Part shown: piece after piece, positions 8,311 to 17,703 of the stretch
Position numbering within the stretch: the first letter of the stretch is position 1
Layout of the letters: each line of letters begins with the position of its first letter
Origin: Paracoccaceae bacterium
Lineage (GTDB): Bacteria > Pseudomonadota > Alphaproteobacteria > Rhodobacterales > Rhodobacteraceae
Reading direction: 5' to 3'
NCBI GenBank assembly: GCA_023259435.1
Contig: JALRHZ010000005.1
Location: forward strand, 1-52,819
DNA: 52,819 bases
The notes under the pieces: generated by a model
The model's database searches: none
What the model was told of the DNA's origin: nothing
What the model saw: the letters and a program-made list of their open reading frames with translations, nothing else
Made by a program: the position numbers and the translations under genes

Positions 8311-9702
8311 ATGATGATTTCGTTTCTTCTAAACGGAGAGACCATAAGGGTAGACACCCCAAGTGCGACCCAATCGCTTTTGGATTTTTTACGGGACCAG
8401 CGACACCTGACAGGAACCAAAGAGGGCTGCAACGAAGGCGACTGCGGCGCCTGTACCGTTATTGTAATCGATGCAGATAGCGTCAAAGCATTAAACGCGT
8501 GCATTCTGTTTTTGCCTCAACTGAACGGCAAAGCTGTGCGCACCGTCGAAGGCGTTGGAACAGGCGCAGGCCTACATCCCATCCAAACCGCGATGATCGA
8601 CCATCACGCAAGCCAATGCGGCTTTTGCACACCTGGTTTTGTGACCTCACTGGTGGCCGCTGATATCAACAAAGATCGCGATTTTGACACTGTTCTGGCC
8701 GGTAACCTGTGCCGATGCACGGGCTATGCGCCGATCATCAAAGCCGCGCAGACTGCGGCACAGTCAGACACAATGCCTGAATGGCTGGCAACTGACCGAC
8801 AGGCGCTTGCCGCCTGGGCGAGCGACGAGGTGGCCTTGGCACAGCCAAGGTCCATTGAGGAGCTCGCAACCCATCTTGAAAAACATCCACACACTCAGCT
8901 TATCGCAGGTGCAACGGATGTCGGGCTTTGGGTCACAAAACAGATGCGCGACCTTGGTGAGGTCGTTTTTCTCAACAACGTCGCCGGAATGTCGGGCATA
9001 ACGGAAACACAAACGCACATGCGCATTGGCGCAATGACCACAATCGAAGACTGTCGCCTCTTCGCGTCCCACAGATTTCCCTCGCTTGAAGCTCTTCTTA
9101 GGCGCTATGCCTCTACCCAAATCCGGATGGCCGCCACACTTGGCGGCAACATTGCAAATGGCTCGCCTATTGGCGATAGCCCTCCTGCCTTGATCGCTTT
9201 GGACGCGCAACTTGAATTGCGTCGTGGCTCGACCACCCGCGTCATTGATCTGAAAGATTTCTTCATCGATTACGGCAAACAAGACCTGCATCCATCTGAA
9301 TTCGTAACTGCGATCTTTCTTCCGAAATCAGCGCCAAACTTGCGGTGTTACAAAATCTCAAAGCGTATGGATCAAGACATCTCTGCCGTTTGCGGCTGTT
9401 TCAATCTCACTATTGAGGATGGAAATATTTCCAACGCGCGTATTGCATTTGGGGGTATGGCAGGCATCCCGACACGTGCCCACAATGTTGAGGCCGCACT
9501 TATGAATAAGCCCTTCACCATTGAAACGTTCAAAAACCTCCGCGGCCATTGGGAACAAGATTTCACTCCCCTGTCCGACATGCGCGCCTCTGCCGAATAC
9601 CGACTCAGGGTCGCCGAAAACCTTGGCCTGCGCTATGTCCATGACCTTGAGGGAACACAAACCCAAGTTCATGAGGCCCAAGTAAGTGAGGTGCTCCTAT
9701 GA
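8311..9702 (+). CDS. xdhA: xanthine dehydrogenase small subunit (Fe-S/FAD)
   Basis: Electron-transfer subunit of the XdhAB enzyme that oxidises hypoxanthine and xanthine to urate with NAD+. I start at the ATG at 8311 (MMISFLLNGE, 463 aa) because the usual N-terminus begins with this beta strand and GGTGGCAGG lies upstream; the open frame from TTG at 8221 has no family sequence. The plant-type 2Fe-2S cluster is in EGCNEGDCGACTV and the second 2Fe-2S cluster in CGFCTPGF and LCRCTGY. The FAD domain carries LIAGATDVGLWVTKQ and LGGNIANGSPIGDSPPALIAL. The stop overlaps the xdhB start by 4 nt, indicating translational coupling. Confidence 0.95.
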   Translation: MMISFLLNGETIRVDTPSATQSLLDFLRDQRHLTGTKEGCNEGDCGACTVIVIDADSVKALNACILFLPQLNGKAVRTVEGVGTGAGLHPIQTAMIDHHASQCGFCTPGFVTSLVAADINKDRDFDTVLAGNLCRCTGYAPIIKAAQTAAQSDTMPEWLATDRQALAAWASDEVALAQPRSIEELATHLEKHPHTQLIAGATDVGLWVTKQMRDLGEVVFLNNVAGMSGITETQTHMRIGAMTTIEDCRLFASHRFPSLEALLRRYASTQIRMAATLGGNIANGSPIGDSPPALIALDAQLELRRGSTTRVIDLKDFFIDYGKQDLHPSEFVTAIFLPKSAPNLRCYKISKRMDQDISAVCGCFNLTIEDGNISNARIAFGGMAGIPTRAHNVEAALMNKPFTIETFKNLRGHWEQDFTPLSDMRASAEYRLRVAENLGLRYVHDLEGTQTQVHEAQVSEVLL

Positions 9703-11984
9703 GCGTGGCACGTCCCCTTCCTCATGATGCTGCGCGCGAACACGTCTCAGGCAAGGCGCGCTATATCGACGACATTCCAACTCCCTCCAACACGCTTCAC
9801 CTTGCATTCGGTCTATCCACAATCGCAAAAGGGACGATTTCGCAAATGGACCTAAGCGACGTCTTAGCTGCGAAAGGAGTGGTTGCAGTTTTAACAGCAA
9901 AAGACCTTCCCTTTGCCAATGATGTATCGCCCAGCGCGCATGATGAACCTATGCTTGCCACGGACGAAGTCCACTACGTTGGACAGCCGGTGTTCATGGT
10001 GATCGCCACATCACATACCCATGCACGGCACGCAGCGCGGCTGGCTAAGGTGACGTATTCAGAAACAACGCCCATACTCACGATTGAAGAGGCCCTTGCC
10101 GCCAATAGTCGCTTTGAAGACGGGCCGCGCATCTATACATCGGGCGATCCTCAAACCGCGTTGATCTCGGCGCCAAATCGTCTTCAGGGATCTGTTGATC
10201 TTGGGGGGCAAGAGCATTTCTACCTTGAAGGTCAAGCCGCTCTTGCACTTCCGCAAGAAGATGCGGAAATGGTCATTCATTCAAGCACCCAACACCCTAC
10301 AGAAATTCAGCACAAAGTCGCAGAGGCCCTCGGGGTTGCGATGCACGAGGTGCGTGTCGAGGTCCGCCGCATGGGCGGTGGATTCGGTGGGAAAGAAAGC
10401 CAAGGAAACGCCCTTGCCTGCGCCTGTGCCATTGCGGCACGTCTGACCGGTCGACCCTGCAAAATGCGCTATGACCGTGACGACGACATGATTATCACGG
10501 GAAAGCGTCACGATTTCCGCATCACCTATGATGTCGCCTTTGACGATACAGGTCGGATCTCTGCGGTGGACTTTATCCACTATGCACGATGCGGATGGGC
10601 CCAAGATCTGTCCCTTCCGGTTGCCGATCGCGCCATGTTGCATGCGGATAATGGATATCACATTCCACACATGCGCATTGAGAGCCACCGGTTAAAAACC
10701 AACACGCAATCCGCCACGGCGTTTCGTGGATTTGGCGGACCTCAAGGTGTGTTTGGCATTGAATATGTTTTGGATCATGTAGCCCGTGCGACGGGGCTTG
10801 ATCCACTGATCGTACGGCAGCGCAATTTTTATCACGACAGCACACCAGCAACCGCAACACAATCCACACATTATGGACAAAAGGTTGATGATTTTTGCCT
10901 AAATGCGCTTACTGATAAATTGCTTGCCTCCGCTGATTACTCAACACGCCGCGCAGAGATATCTCAGTGGAACGCAACTTCGCCTATCCTGAAACGCGGG
11001 ATCGCGTATTCTCCGGTCAAGTTTGGCATTTCGTTTACGTTGACACACCTCAATCAGGCGGGTGCGTTGGTTCATGTGTATCAAGATGGATCAATTCGCA
11101 TGAACCATGGTGGCACCGAGATGGGACAAGGCTTGTTTCAAAAAACAGCGCAGGTCGCCGCCTCTCGGTTTGGCGTGCCAGTCTCGCAGGTCAAGATCAC
11201 CGCCACCGATACCGCCAAGGTTCCAAATACCTCTGCCACTGCCGCAAGTTCAGGATCAGACCTAAATGGTATGGCCGTACAGGCGGCCTGCGATACAATT
11301 CGATCCAACATGAGCGGCTTTCTGGCGACGCATTTCGGCACAGCCAAAGATCAAATCGGCTTTGAAAATGGCCAGGTTTTGATTGGTCACGACAATACGA
11401 TGTCGTTCCAAGATGCGGCAAAGCTATGCTATGAAAACCGGATTAGCCTGTCCTCGACTGGGTTCTACAAAACACCTGATATTGAATGGGACAGGATCAA
11501 AGGACAGGGACGACCGTTTTACTATTTCGCCTATGGGGCCGCGATCACCGAAGTTGTAATTGATACGCTAACAGGGGAATACAAAATCCTGCGGGCCGAT
11601 TTGTTGCATGACGCCGGTAATAGTTTAAACCCCGCGCTTGATATCGGCCAAGTCCAAGGCGCCTACGTTCAAGGCAGCGGGTGGCTTACGTCTGAAGAGC
11701 TTGTCTGGGACGATGCTGGCCGATTGCGTACGCACGCGCCATCAACTTACAAAATACCGGCAACAGCAGATCGACCCAAAGTGTTCAACACGGCCTTGTT
11801 CGAAAACGAAAACCAACAGGCGACGATATATCGGTCAAAGGCGGTGGGTGAGCCGCCGTTTATGTTGGGCATTTCAACATTCCTCGCGATCAGCGACGCC
11901 ATTGCGAATGCAGGCGTTGGTGTGCCGATGCTGACCGCTCCGGCAACGCCCGAAAATGTACTCTTGGCTTTGACACAGGGGTAA
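9699..11984 (+). CDS. xdhB: xanthine dehydrogenase large (molybdopterin) subunit
   Basis: Catalytic subunit carrying the molybdenum cofactor. The 761-aa length is normal for bacterial XdhB. Recognisable motifs are LGGQEHFYLEGQAALA, MGGGFGGKESQGNALA, FRGFGGPQGVFGIEYV and the active-site glutamate of KAVGEPPFMLG (Glu718). These match xanthine dehydrogenases rather than CO dehydrogenase or aldehyde oxidases of the wider family. It is coupled to xdhA by an ATGA overlap and followed 5 nt later by xdhC. Confidence 0.95.
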   Translation: MSVARPLPHDAAREHVSGKARYIDDIPTPSNTLHLAFGLSTIAKGTISQMDLSDVLAAKGVVAVLTAKDLPFANDVSPSAHDEPMLATDEVHYVGQPVFMVIATSHTHARHAARLAKVTYSETTPILTIEEALAANSRFEDGPRIYTSGDPQTALISAPNRLQGSVDLGGQEHFYLEGQAALALPQEDAEMVIHSSTQHPTEIQHKVAEALGVAMHEVRVEVRRMGGGFGGKESQGNALACACAIAARLTGRPCKMRYDRDDDMIITGKRHDFRITYDVAFDDTGRISAVDFIHYARCGWAQDLSLPVADRAMLHADNGYHIPHMRIESHRLKTNTQSATAFRGFGGPQGVFGIEYVLDHVARATGLDPLIVRQRNFYHDSTPATATQSTHYGQKVDDFCLNALTDKLLASADYSTRRAEISQWNATSPILKRGIAYSPVKFGISFTLTHLNQAGALVHVYQDGSIRMNHGGTEMGQGLFQKTAQVAASRFGVPVSQVKITATDTAKVPNTSATAASSGSDLNGMAVQAACDTIRSNMSGFLATHFGTAKDQIGFENGQVLIGHDNTMSFQDAAKLCYENRISLSSTGFYKTPDIEWDRIKGQGRPFYYFAYGAAITEVVIDTLTGEYKILRADLLHDAGNSLNPALDIGQVQGAYVQGSGWLTSEELVWDDAGRLRTHAPSTYKIPATADRPKVFNTALFENENQQATIYRSKAVGEPPFMLGISTFLAISDAIANAGVGVPMLTAPATPENVLLALTQG

Positions 11985-11989
11985 ATGCG

Positions 11990-12967
11990 GTGTTCGACCT
12001 AGATTTAGACAAGCTATTTTCCGAAACTGACACAATCTCACGTCTTGTAATTTGCGAAGTGAAGGGGTCAACTCCGAGAAACACGGGTGCGTCAATGATT
12101 GTTACGCCAAATTCCACGTTTGGCACAATCGGAGGAGGCACCCTCGAGTTTCAGGCGATCGCGCGCGCGCGTGTGGGGATGCACGCCGCGAAAAATCGGT
12201 TTGAGACTATTCCTTTGGGCCCTAATCTAGGCCAATGTTGCGGCGGTTCTGTATCTTTACTCACGGAATACCTGTCGCGGGATTGTGTTGAACGGGCCCT
12301 ACGACAAGGATGGTACATCCGACGGGTTACTGGGGAAGCTGAGCGTCCTTCAACCTTTGATTGCCTGTTAGGGAGGGCGCAGTTGCACTCGCATGTAGCT
12401 GCGCCCCGACTAATTGACGGTTGGTTTGCTGAACCTATGGGCCAGCCACCAACGCCGGTTTGGATCTGGGGGGCGGGCCATGTTGGGCGCGCTTTGATCC
12501 AGACACTATCAGGCTTGCCGAATTTTGACCTGACATGGATTGATACGGGGCGAGAGCGGTTTACTGATGACGATTGGCGCACCTATGAATGTATTCCCTC
12601 TGCTCATCTAGAACGCATGGTGCCACACGCTCCTGCCGCGGCCTTTCATGTCATAGTCACCTATTCTCATGACTATGACCTCAGGCTGTGTGATGCATTA
12701 CTGAGGCATAAATTTGCATTTGCTGGGGTTATCGGGTCCAAAACCAAATGGGCGCGCTTTAGATCGCGCCTAACGGCGCTTGGCCATGATCAAGAAAGAA
12801 TTGAACAGATTTCTTGCCCCATCGGGCAACGCTCATTAGGAAAGCATCCAAATCAAATCGCATTGGGGGTGGCGGTTGATTTGGTAAAACATGATACACA
12901 GCAGGATCAAACCTGCGAGACAAACAGGGAGAACACAGCGCGTGCAGGAGTCTTTGCTTCATATTGA
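11990..12967 (+). CDS. xdhC: xanthine dehydrogenase accessory protein XdhC
   Basis: Binds sulfurated molybdenum cofactor and inserts it into XdhB. The 325-aa protein has the N-terminal XdhC/CoxI segment with VICEVKGSTPRNTGASMIV and GTIGGGTLEFQA, a cysteine pair in LGQCCGGSVSLLTEYL, and a C-terminal Rossmann part opening with WIWGAGHVGRAL. The start is GTG. The last 26 nt overlap the next gene, which gives this XdhC a polar tail not needed by the domain. Its position after xdhAB is the classical order. Confidence 0.93.
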   Translation: MFDLDLDKLFSETDTISRLVICEVKGSTPRNTGASMIVTPNSTFGTIGGGTLEFQAIARARVGMHAAKNRFETIPLGPNLGQCCGGSVSLLTEYLSRDCVERALRQGWYIRRVTGEAERPSTFDCLLGRAQLHSHVAAPRLIDGWFAEPMGQPPTPVWIWGAGHVGRALIQTLSGLPNFDLTWIDTGRERFTDDDWRTYECIPSAHLERMVPHAPAAAFHVIVTYSHDYDLRLCDALLRHKFAFAGVIGSKTKWARFRSRLTALGHDQERIEQISCPIGQRSLGKHPNQIALGVAVDLVKHDTQQDQTCETNRENTARAGVFASY

Positions 12968-14456
12968 AGGTCTGACCAAGGCCTATCCCGGTGTCGTCGC
13001 CAACGATACCGTATCGCTCACCATTGGGCACGGCGAAGTTCATGCACTCTTGGGCGAGAATGGTGCTGGAAAATCGACTTTGGTCAAAATGATCTATGGT
13101 TTGGTCAAGCCTGACTCGGGTCAAATGACATTCAAAGGCCAAGACTATGCCCCGCCTAAGCCCTCAGTCGCGCGTCAAACCGGCGTTGCAATGGTGTTTC
13201 AGCATTTTTCCCTGTTCGAAGCTCTCACCGTTGCTGAAAACATCGCGCTTGGCATGGAAAATCCTCCTGCGCAAAATGATTTGGCCCGCCAAATCAAAGA
13301 AGTATCGCAGACCTATGGCCTTCCCCTTGATCCCCTTCGAACAGTCGGCACCCTATCAGCTGGTGAACGTCAACGGGTCGAAATTATTCGGTGTCTGCTT
13401 CAAAATCCAAAGCTATTGATTATGGATGAACCTACTTCTGTTTTGACACCACAAGAAGTGGACATTCTGTTCAAAACCCTCAGACAATTAAAATCAGAAG
13501 GAACATCCATCCTATATATCTCGCACAAACTCGAGGAAATTCGGGCCTTGTGCGATACGGCCACTATTCTCCGGCACGGCAAAAATGTAGGGACGAAAAC
13601 CCCCTCTACGGCGACCGCACGGGAACTTGCCGAGCTTATGGTTGGAGCAAGTTTTGACAGCCCTCAGAAAAAAGAAAAAGATCTTGGACAAACCTTGCTC
13701 AAGATTGACGCGTTAAATGTTGCGGCGACAGACCACTTTGGGACCTCGCTTAAGGACGTGTCATTTGAGATTAAAGCAGGGGAAATATTGGGCATTGGCG
13801 GCGTTGCCGGAAATGGGCAGGATGAGCTTTTGATGGCCCTATCGGGAGAACAGTCTGTTACAAGCGGGGCCATAGAATTTGATGCAACCGACATTTCGCA
13901 TTTACCCCCGCATGATCGACGACTGCGCGGACTACTCTGCGCACCCGAAGAACGGTTGGGCCATGCAGCGGCCCCAAACATGAGCTTGACGGAAAATGCG
14001 ATAATGACTGCGGCAGATAGAAAGGGGTTGCGCAAAAACGGTTTCCTGAATTGGGCTGGTGCGCGTCAATTTGCACAAGATGTCATTGCCGCGTTCGACG
14101 TTCGGACACCGGGCACGGAAAATGCCGCACGCTCTTTATCGGGCGGAAACCTGCAAAAATTCGTCATTGGTCGCGAAGTCCTGCAGAACCCAAAGGTTCT
14201 TATTGTGAACCAACCGACTTGGGGTGTTGACGCCGCTGCCGCCGCATCCATCCGCCAAGCCCTATTAGATCTTGCGCAAAATGGGGCCGGTGTGATTGTC
14301 ATTTCACAGGATTTGGACGAACTAATTGAAATTAGTGACAATTTTGGTGCGTTGAATGAGGGCCGTCTTAGCGCAATCAAGCCGATGGCGTCCCTGTCGC
14401 TGGATGAAATTGGCCTGATGATGGGCGGAAGTCATGGCATGGAGGCAATGCAATGA
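12942..14456 (+). CDS. nucleoside/purine ABC importer ATP-binding protein
   Basis: Duplicated ATPase of a BMP-type importer (NupA/YufO-like). I choose the GTG at 12942 (VQESLLHIEGLTKAYPG, 504 aa), preceded by AGGGAG; an upstream extension would lie inside xdhC. The first nucleotide-binding domain has Walker A GENGAGKST, signature LSAGERQ and Walker B LLIMDEPTS. The second is degenerate as usual in this family: GGVAGNGQDELL in place of Walker A, signature LSGGNLQK, and Walker B VLIVNQPTWGVD with Asn-Gln for Asp-Glu. It starts the transport half of the xdh cluster, so the substrate is probably a purine or nucleoside. Confidence 0.9.
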   Translation: MQESLLHIEGLTKAYPGVVANDTVSLTIGHGEVHALLGENGAGKSTLVKMIYGLVKPDSGQMTFKGQDYAPPKPSVARQTGVAMVFQHFSLFEALTVAENIALGMENPPAQNDLARQIKEVSQTYGLPLDPLRTVGTLSAGERQRVEIIRCLLQNPKLLIMDEPTSVLTPQEVDILFKTLRQLKSEGTSILYISHKLEEIRALCDTATILRHGKNVGTKTPSTATARELAELMVGASFDSPQKKEKDLGQTLLKIDALNVAATDHFGTSLKDVSFEIKAGEILGIGGVAGNGQDELLMALSGEQSVTSGAIEFDATDISHLPPHDRRLRGLLCAPEERLGHAAAPNMSLTENAIMTAADRKGLRKNGFLNWAGARQFAQDVIAAFDVRTPGTENAARSLSGGNLQKFVIGREVLQNPKVLIVNQPTWGVDAAAAASIRQALLDLAQNGAGVIVISQDLDELIEISDNFGALNEGRLSAIKPMASLSLDEIGLMMGGSHGMEAMQ

Positions 14457-15547
14457 TCAGATTAGAAAAACGCCCCACACCATCGCGACTTTTGACAGGG
14501 TTAACACCGATTTTGGCGGTGCTTTTGACCATGATCGTTGGTGGTCTGATGTTCTGGATCTTGGGAAAACCTCCTGTCGAGGCCATTCGCATCATTTTCT
14601 GGGACCCCTTATTTGATCCCAATTTTGCCGCCTATTCGCGGCCGCAACTGTTGGTCAAGGCTGGTCCATTGATTTTGATTGCCATTGGCCTGTCAATGGG
14701 GTTTCGCGCCGGTATCTGGAACATCGGAGCCGAGGGCCAATACATCATGGGTGCGATTTTTGGCGCCGCTGCTGCATTAGCGGTTTATCCGAAGGAAAGC
14801 GCGTTGATCTTTCCAGCGATGATCATCGCAGGCGCGTTTGGTGGATGGCTCTGGGCCATGATCCCTGCCATATTGCGCACGCGCTTTAACACCAATGAAA
14901 TCTTGGTCTCCTTGATGCTTGTGTATGTGGCAGAATCTATTCTGGCCTCAGTCAGTCAGGGGCTTTTGAAAAATCCAGAAGGCTATGGCTTTCCCGGATC
15001 GCGGAATTTGCAACAATACCCTTCGGCGGCCAATGTTGAAATCCTACCGAATTCAGGCATGCATTGGGGCGTCGTCGCCGCCTTTATTGCCGTAATTTTC
15101 GCCTACGTCCTTTTGACACGTCACACCCGCGGATTTGAAATCCGTTTGACCGGCGAAGCCCCAAAGGCCGCGCGGTTTGCGGGTGTAAATCCCACACGCA
15201 TCATTGTCTTTTGCCTTGGCCTGTCCGGTGCATTGGCAGGCATGGCAGGCATGTTCGAAGTCGCAGGACCCGCAGGCCAAATCACGATAGATTTCAATTC
15301 AGGCTATGGGTTCACCGCAATCATCGTCGCGTTCTTAGGTCGCCTTCATCCGATTGGTATTTTGCTGGCGAGCCTTTTGATGGCCTTGACCTATATCGGC
15401 GGCGAATTGGCGCAACTCATGCTTGGGCTGCCGGGGGCAAGTATTCAACTGTTCCAAGGAATGCTTTTATTCTTTTTGCTGGCGACAGACGTCTTTACCA
15501 ATTACCGGATCAAACTTGGCCGGACTAAACTAGGAGGATCACAGTAA
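14453..15547 (+). CDS. nucleoside/purine ABC importer permease 1
   Basis: Inner-membrane channel subunit of the BPD_transp_2 type (NupB/YufP-like), 364 aa. It has multiple hydrophobic helices and the family segment GLSMGFRAGIWNIGAEGQYI near residue 80, followed by ILRTRFNTNEILVSLML and an EAPKAARFAGVNPTRI coupling-loop region. ATGA overlap with the ATPase gene and TAATG overlap with the second permease gene indicate one translationally coupled operon. Confidence 0.9.
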   Translation: MIRLEKRPTPSRLLTGLTPILAVLLTMIVGGLMFWILGKPPVEAIRIIFWDPLFDPNFAAYSRPQLLVKAGPLILIAIGLSMGFRAGIWNIGAEGQYIMGAIFGAAAALAVYPKESALIFPAMIIAGAFGGWLWAMIPAILRTRFNTNEILVSLMLVYVAESILASVSQGLLKNPEGYGFPGSRNLQQYPSAANVEILPNSGMHWGVVAAFIAVIFAYVLLTRHTRGFEIRLTGEAPKAARFAGVNPTRIIVFCLGLSGALAGMAGMFEVAGPAGQITIDFNSGYGFTAIIVAFLGRLHPIGILLASLLMALTYIGGELAQLMLGLPGASIQLFQGMLLFFLLATDVFTNYRIKLGRTKLGGSQ

Positions 15548-16470
15548 TGGATTTGGGTGGTCTTAACCTTTTCGTACTCATTGCCTCTCTCATGGTCTCG
15601 GCAACGCCTATTTTGCTGGCCGCTATTGGTGAGACGGTTGTGGAAAAAGCAGGCGTGCTGAACCTTGGGGTCGAGGGCATGATGATTACCGGCGCCGTTG
15701 TTGGATTTGCAGTTGCCATTAACACAGGATCGGCCCCCTTTGGGTTTGTCGCAGCCGCGATTGCCGCCGCGCTCTTGTCTCTTACCTTTGGATTTTTGAC
15801 ACAAGTTTTGCTATCAAACCAAGTCGCTACAGGGCTGGGATTAACGCTTGTTGGGTTGGGGCTGTCCGCATTGATCGGCAAACCCTATGAGGGTTTGAAA
15901 TCTGTTGTGCTTCAACCGGTCAAAATACCAGTTTTGTCTGATATCCCCGGTTTTGGTCGCATGCTATTTTCGCACGATCCTATGGTTTACATTTCACTAA
16001 TTATTGTCGCCGGAGTTTGGGCATGGCTGAAATTCACACGCGCAGGATTGGTTTTAAGGGCAGTCGGAGAAAACCATGAAGCGGCCCATGCCTTGGGATA
16101 TAAAGTGATCCGCATTCGTATGTTGGCCATTATGTTTGGGGGCGCATGTGCCGGATTGGGTGGCGCCTATATTAGTCTGGTTCGTGTCCCTCAATGGACC
16201 GAAGGAATGACAGCAGGCGCTGGCTGGATCGCACTGGCCATTGTCGTCTTTGCAAGTTGGAAGCCGTGGCGCATCTTGTTGGGCGCATATCTATTCGGCG
16301 GCGTCACTGTTCTTCAACTAAACTTACAGGCGATGGGCGTGGCCATACCTGTTGAGTACTTGTCAATGTCACCGTATCTGATAACCATAGCGGTGCTTGT
16401 TTTCATCTCGGCTCGCGGCAACCAGAACGCACCTGCGGCGCTCGCGAAACCGTTTCATGCCTCAAATTGA
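15547..16470 (+). CDS. nucleoside/purine ABC importer permease 2
   Basis: Second membrane subunit (NupC/YufQ-like), 307 aa. The N-terminal part contains the typical ETVVEKAGVLNLGVEGMM, and the cytoplasmic loop reads RAVGENHEAAHALGYKVIRI, where this family contacts the ATPase. It overlaps the previous stop by one base (TAATG) and is followed by the binding-protein gene 22 nt downstream. Confidence 0.9.
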   Translation: MDLGGLNLFVLIASLMVSATPILLAAIGETVVEKAGVLNLGVEGMMITGAVVGFAVAINTGSAPFGFVAAAIAAALLSLTFGFLTQVLLSNQVATGLGLTLVGLGLSALIGKPYEGLKSVVLQPVKIPVLSDIPGFGRMLFSHDPMVYISLIIVAGVWAWLKFTRAGLVLRAVGENHEAAHALGYKVIRIRMLAIMFGGACAGLGGAYISLVRVPQWTEGMTAGAGWIALAIVVFASWKPWRILLGAYLFGGVTVLQLNLQAMGVAIPVEYLSMSPYLITIAVLVFISARGNQNAPAALAKPFHASN

Positions 16471-16492
16471 GGCCATTCAAAGGGGGAAAGCT

Positions 16493-17563
16493 ATGTCTTT
16501 CAAAAATCTCATCACAGGCGCTATTGCTGCTGCTGCCATGGCAGGATCCGCGTTTGCCCAAGACGTAACAGTCGGTTTTGTTTATGTGGGCCCCGTCGGC
16601 GACGGCGGTTGGACATATGAGCACAACAAAGGCCGCCTCGCGGTAGAAGAGCATTTCGGTGATCGCGTCAAAACGATCTATCAAGAAAGTGTGCCAGAAG
16701 GTGCAGACTCTGAGCGTGTTATGACACAAATGGCGCTACAAGGTGCTGATCTGATCTTTACAACATCTTTTGGGTATATGGACCCGACAATCAACGTTGC
16801 CGCCAAATTCCCAAATGTAAAGTTTGAACACGCAACTGGATATAAGCGCGCGGATAACGTGTCGACTTACTCTGCACGTTTCTACGAAGGGCGCGCTGTG
16901 CAAGGTCACATCGCAGGTCGTATGACAAAAACCAACAAGATCGGGTACATTGGCTCATTCCCAATTCCAGAAGTGATCCGCGGCATCAACTCGGCTTATA
17001 TTCACGCAAAGAAAGTGAACCCAGATGTCGAGTTCAACATCGTTTGGGCCTATACTTGGTTTGACCCTGCAAAAGAAGCAGACGCAGCAAAAGCACTGAT
17101 CGAACAAGGTGCAGACGTAATTTTGCAGCACACAGATTCAACAGCGCCTCAGGCAGCTGCTGAACAGGCGGGCAACGTTGTCACCTTTGGACAAGCCTCG
17201 GATATGAGCGAATACGCACCTTTCCCACGTGTATCCTCGATCATCGACGACTGGGCGCCGTATTATATCGCACGCACACAAGCCGTATTGGACGGAACAT
17301 GGACATCCGTTGACACATGGGATGGTATTGGTGCCGGAATGGTTGGCATTGGCGAAATCTCCTCTGCTGTTCCTGCGGACGTGAAAGCCGAAGCAGAAGC
17401 GCTTCGTGATGCATTGGCCTCCGGTGAGTACCACGCGTTTACTGGACCATTGAACAAGCAAGACGGTTCAGCATGGTTGGCAGATGGCGAAACTGCGGAT
17501 GACGGCACATTGGCTGGCATGAACTTTTACGTTGAAGGCTTGACGGCCACTATCCCGAACTAA
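16493..17563 (+). CDS. BMP-family substrate-binding protein
   Basis: Periplasmic binding protein of the importer, 356 aa. I choose ATG 16493 because AAAGGGGGAAAGCT precedes it and a clean signal peptide follows (MSFKNLITGAIAAAAMAGSA, cleavage after AFA before QD). The mature protein opens with VTVGFVYVGPVGDGGWTYEH and includes TSFGYMDPTINVAAKFPNVK, GRMTKTNKIGYIGSFPIPEV and the LQHTDST segment, all typical of the BMP/PnrA-like family that binds nucleosides and related compounds. A strong terminator follows, ending the unit. Confidence 0.92.
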   Translation: MSFKNLITGAIAAAAMAGSAFAQDVTVGFVYVGPVGDGGWTYEHNKGRLAVEEHFGDRVKTIYQESVPEGADSERVMTQMALQGADLIFTTSFGYMDPTINVAAKFPNVKFEHATGYKRADNVSTYSARFYEGRAVQGHIAGRMTKTNKIGYIGSFPIPEVIRGINSAYIHAKKVNPDVEFNIVWAYTWFDPAKEADAAKALIEQGADVILQHTDSTAPQAAAEQAGNVVTFGQASDMSEYAPFPRVSSIIDDWAPYYIARTQAVLDGTWTSVDTWDGIGAGMVGIGEISSAVPADVKAEAEALRDALASGEYHAFTGPLNKQDGSAWLADGETADDGTLAGMNFYVEGLTATIPN

Positions 17564-17584
17564 TTATTTTTGGTATGCACAGCT

Positions 17585-17612
17585 AAAAGGCCCTCACTTG
17601 GGGGCCTTTTTT
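17585..17612 (+). terminator. terminator of the xdh/nucleoside transport cluster
   Basis: Stem AAAAGGCCC / GGGCCTTTT (9 bp) with an 8-nt loop and a run of six T, 21 nt after the binding-protein stop. Confidence 0.92.
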
Positions 17613-17703
17613 ATTGCGGTTCTACCAGATCCGGGGTTTGCAATCTGGGCAAGGGCCCATAGGTTGATCGGAAAGAAATGGCTATTTTGAATGAGGCTTT
17701 GGC

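Noticed and set aside
8764-9291. 175-aa minus-strand frame inside xdhA
   Set aside because: It lies wholly antisense to the FAD domain of xdhA, which has clear family motifs.
13800-14260. Apparent damage in the second ATPase domain of the nucleoside importer (Walker A and Walker B altered)
   Set aside because: A degenerate second site is normal for this family of duplicated ATPases, so it is not evidence of decay.
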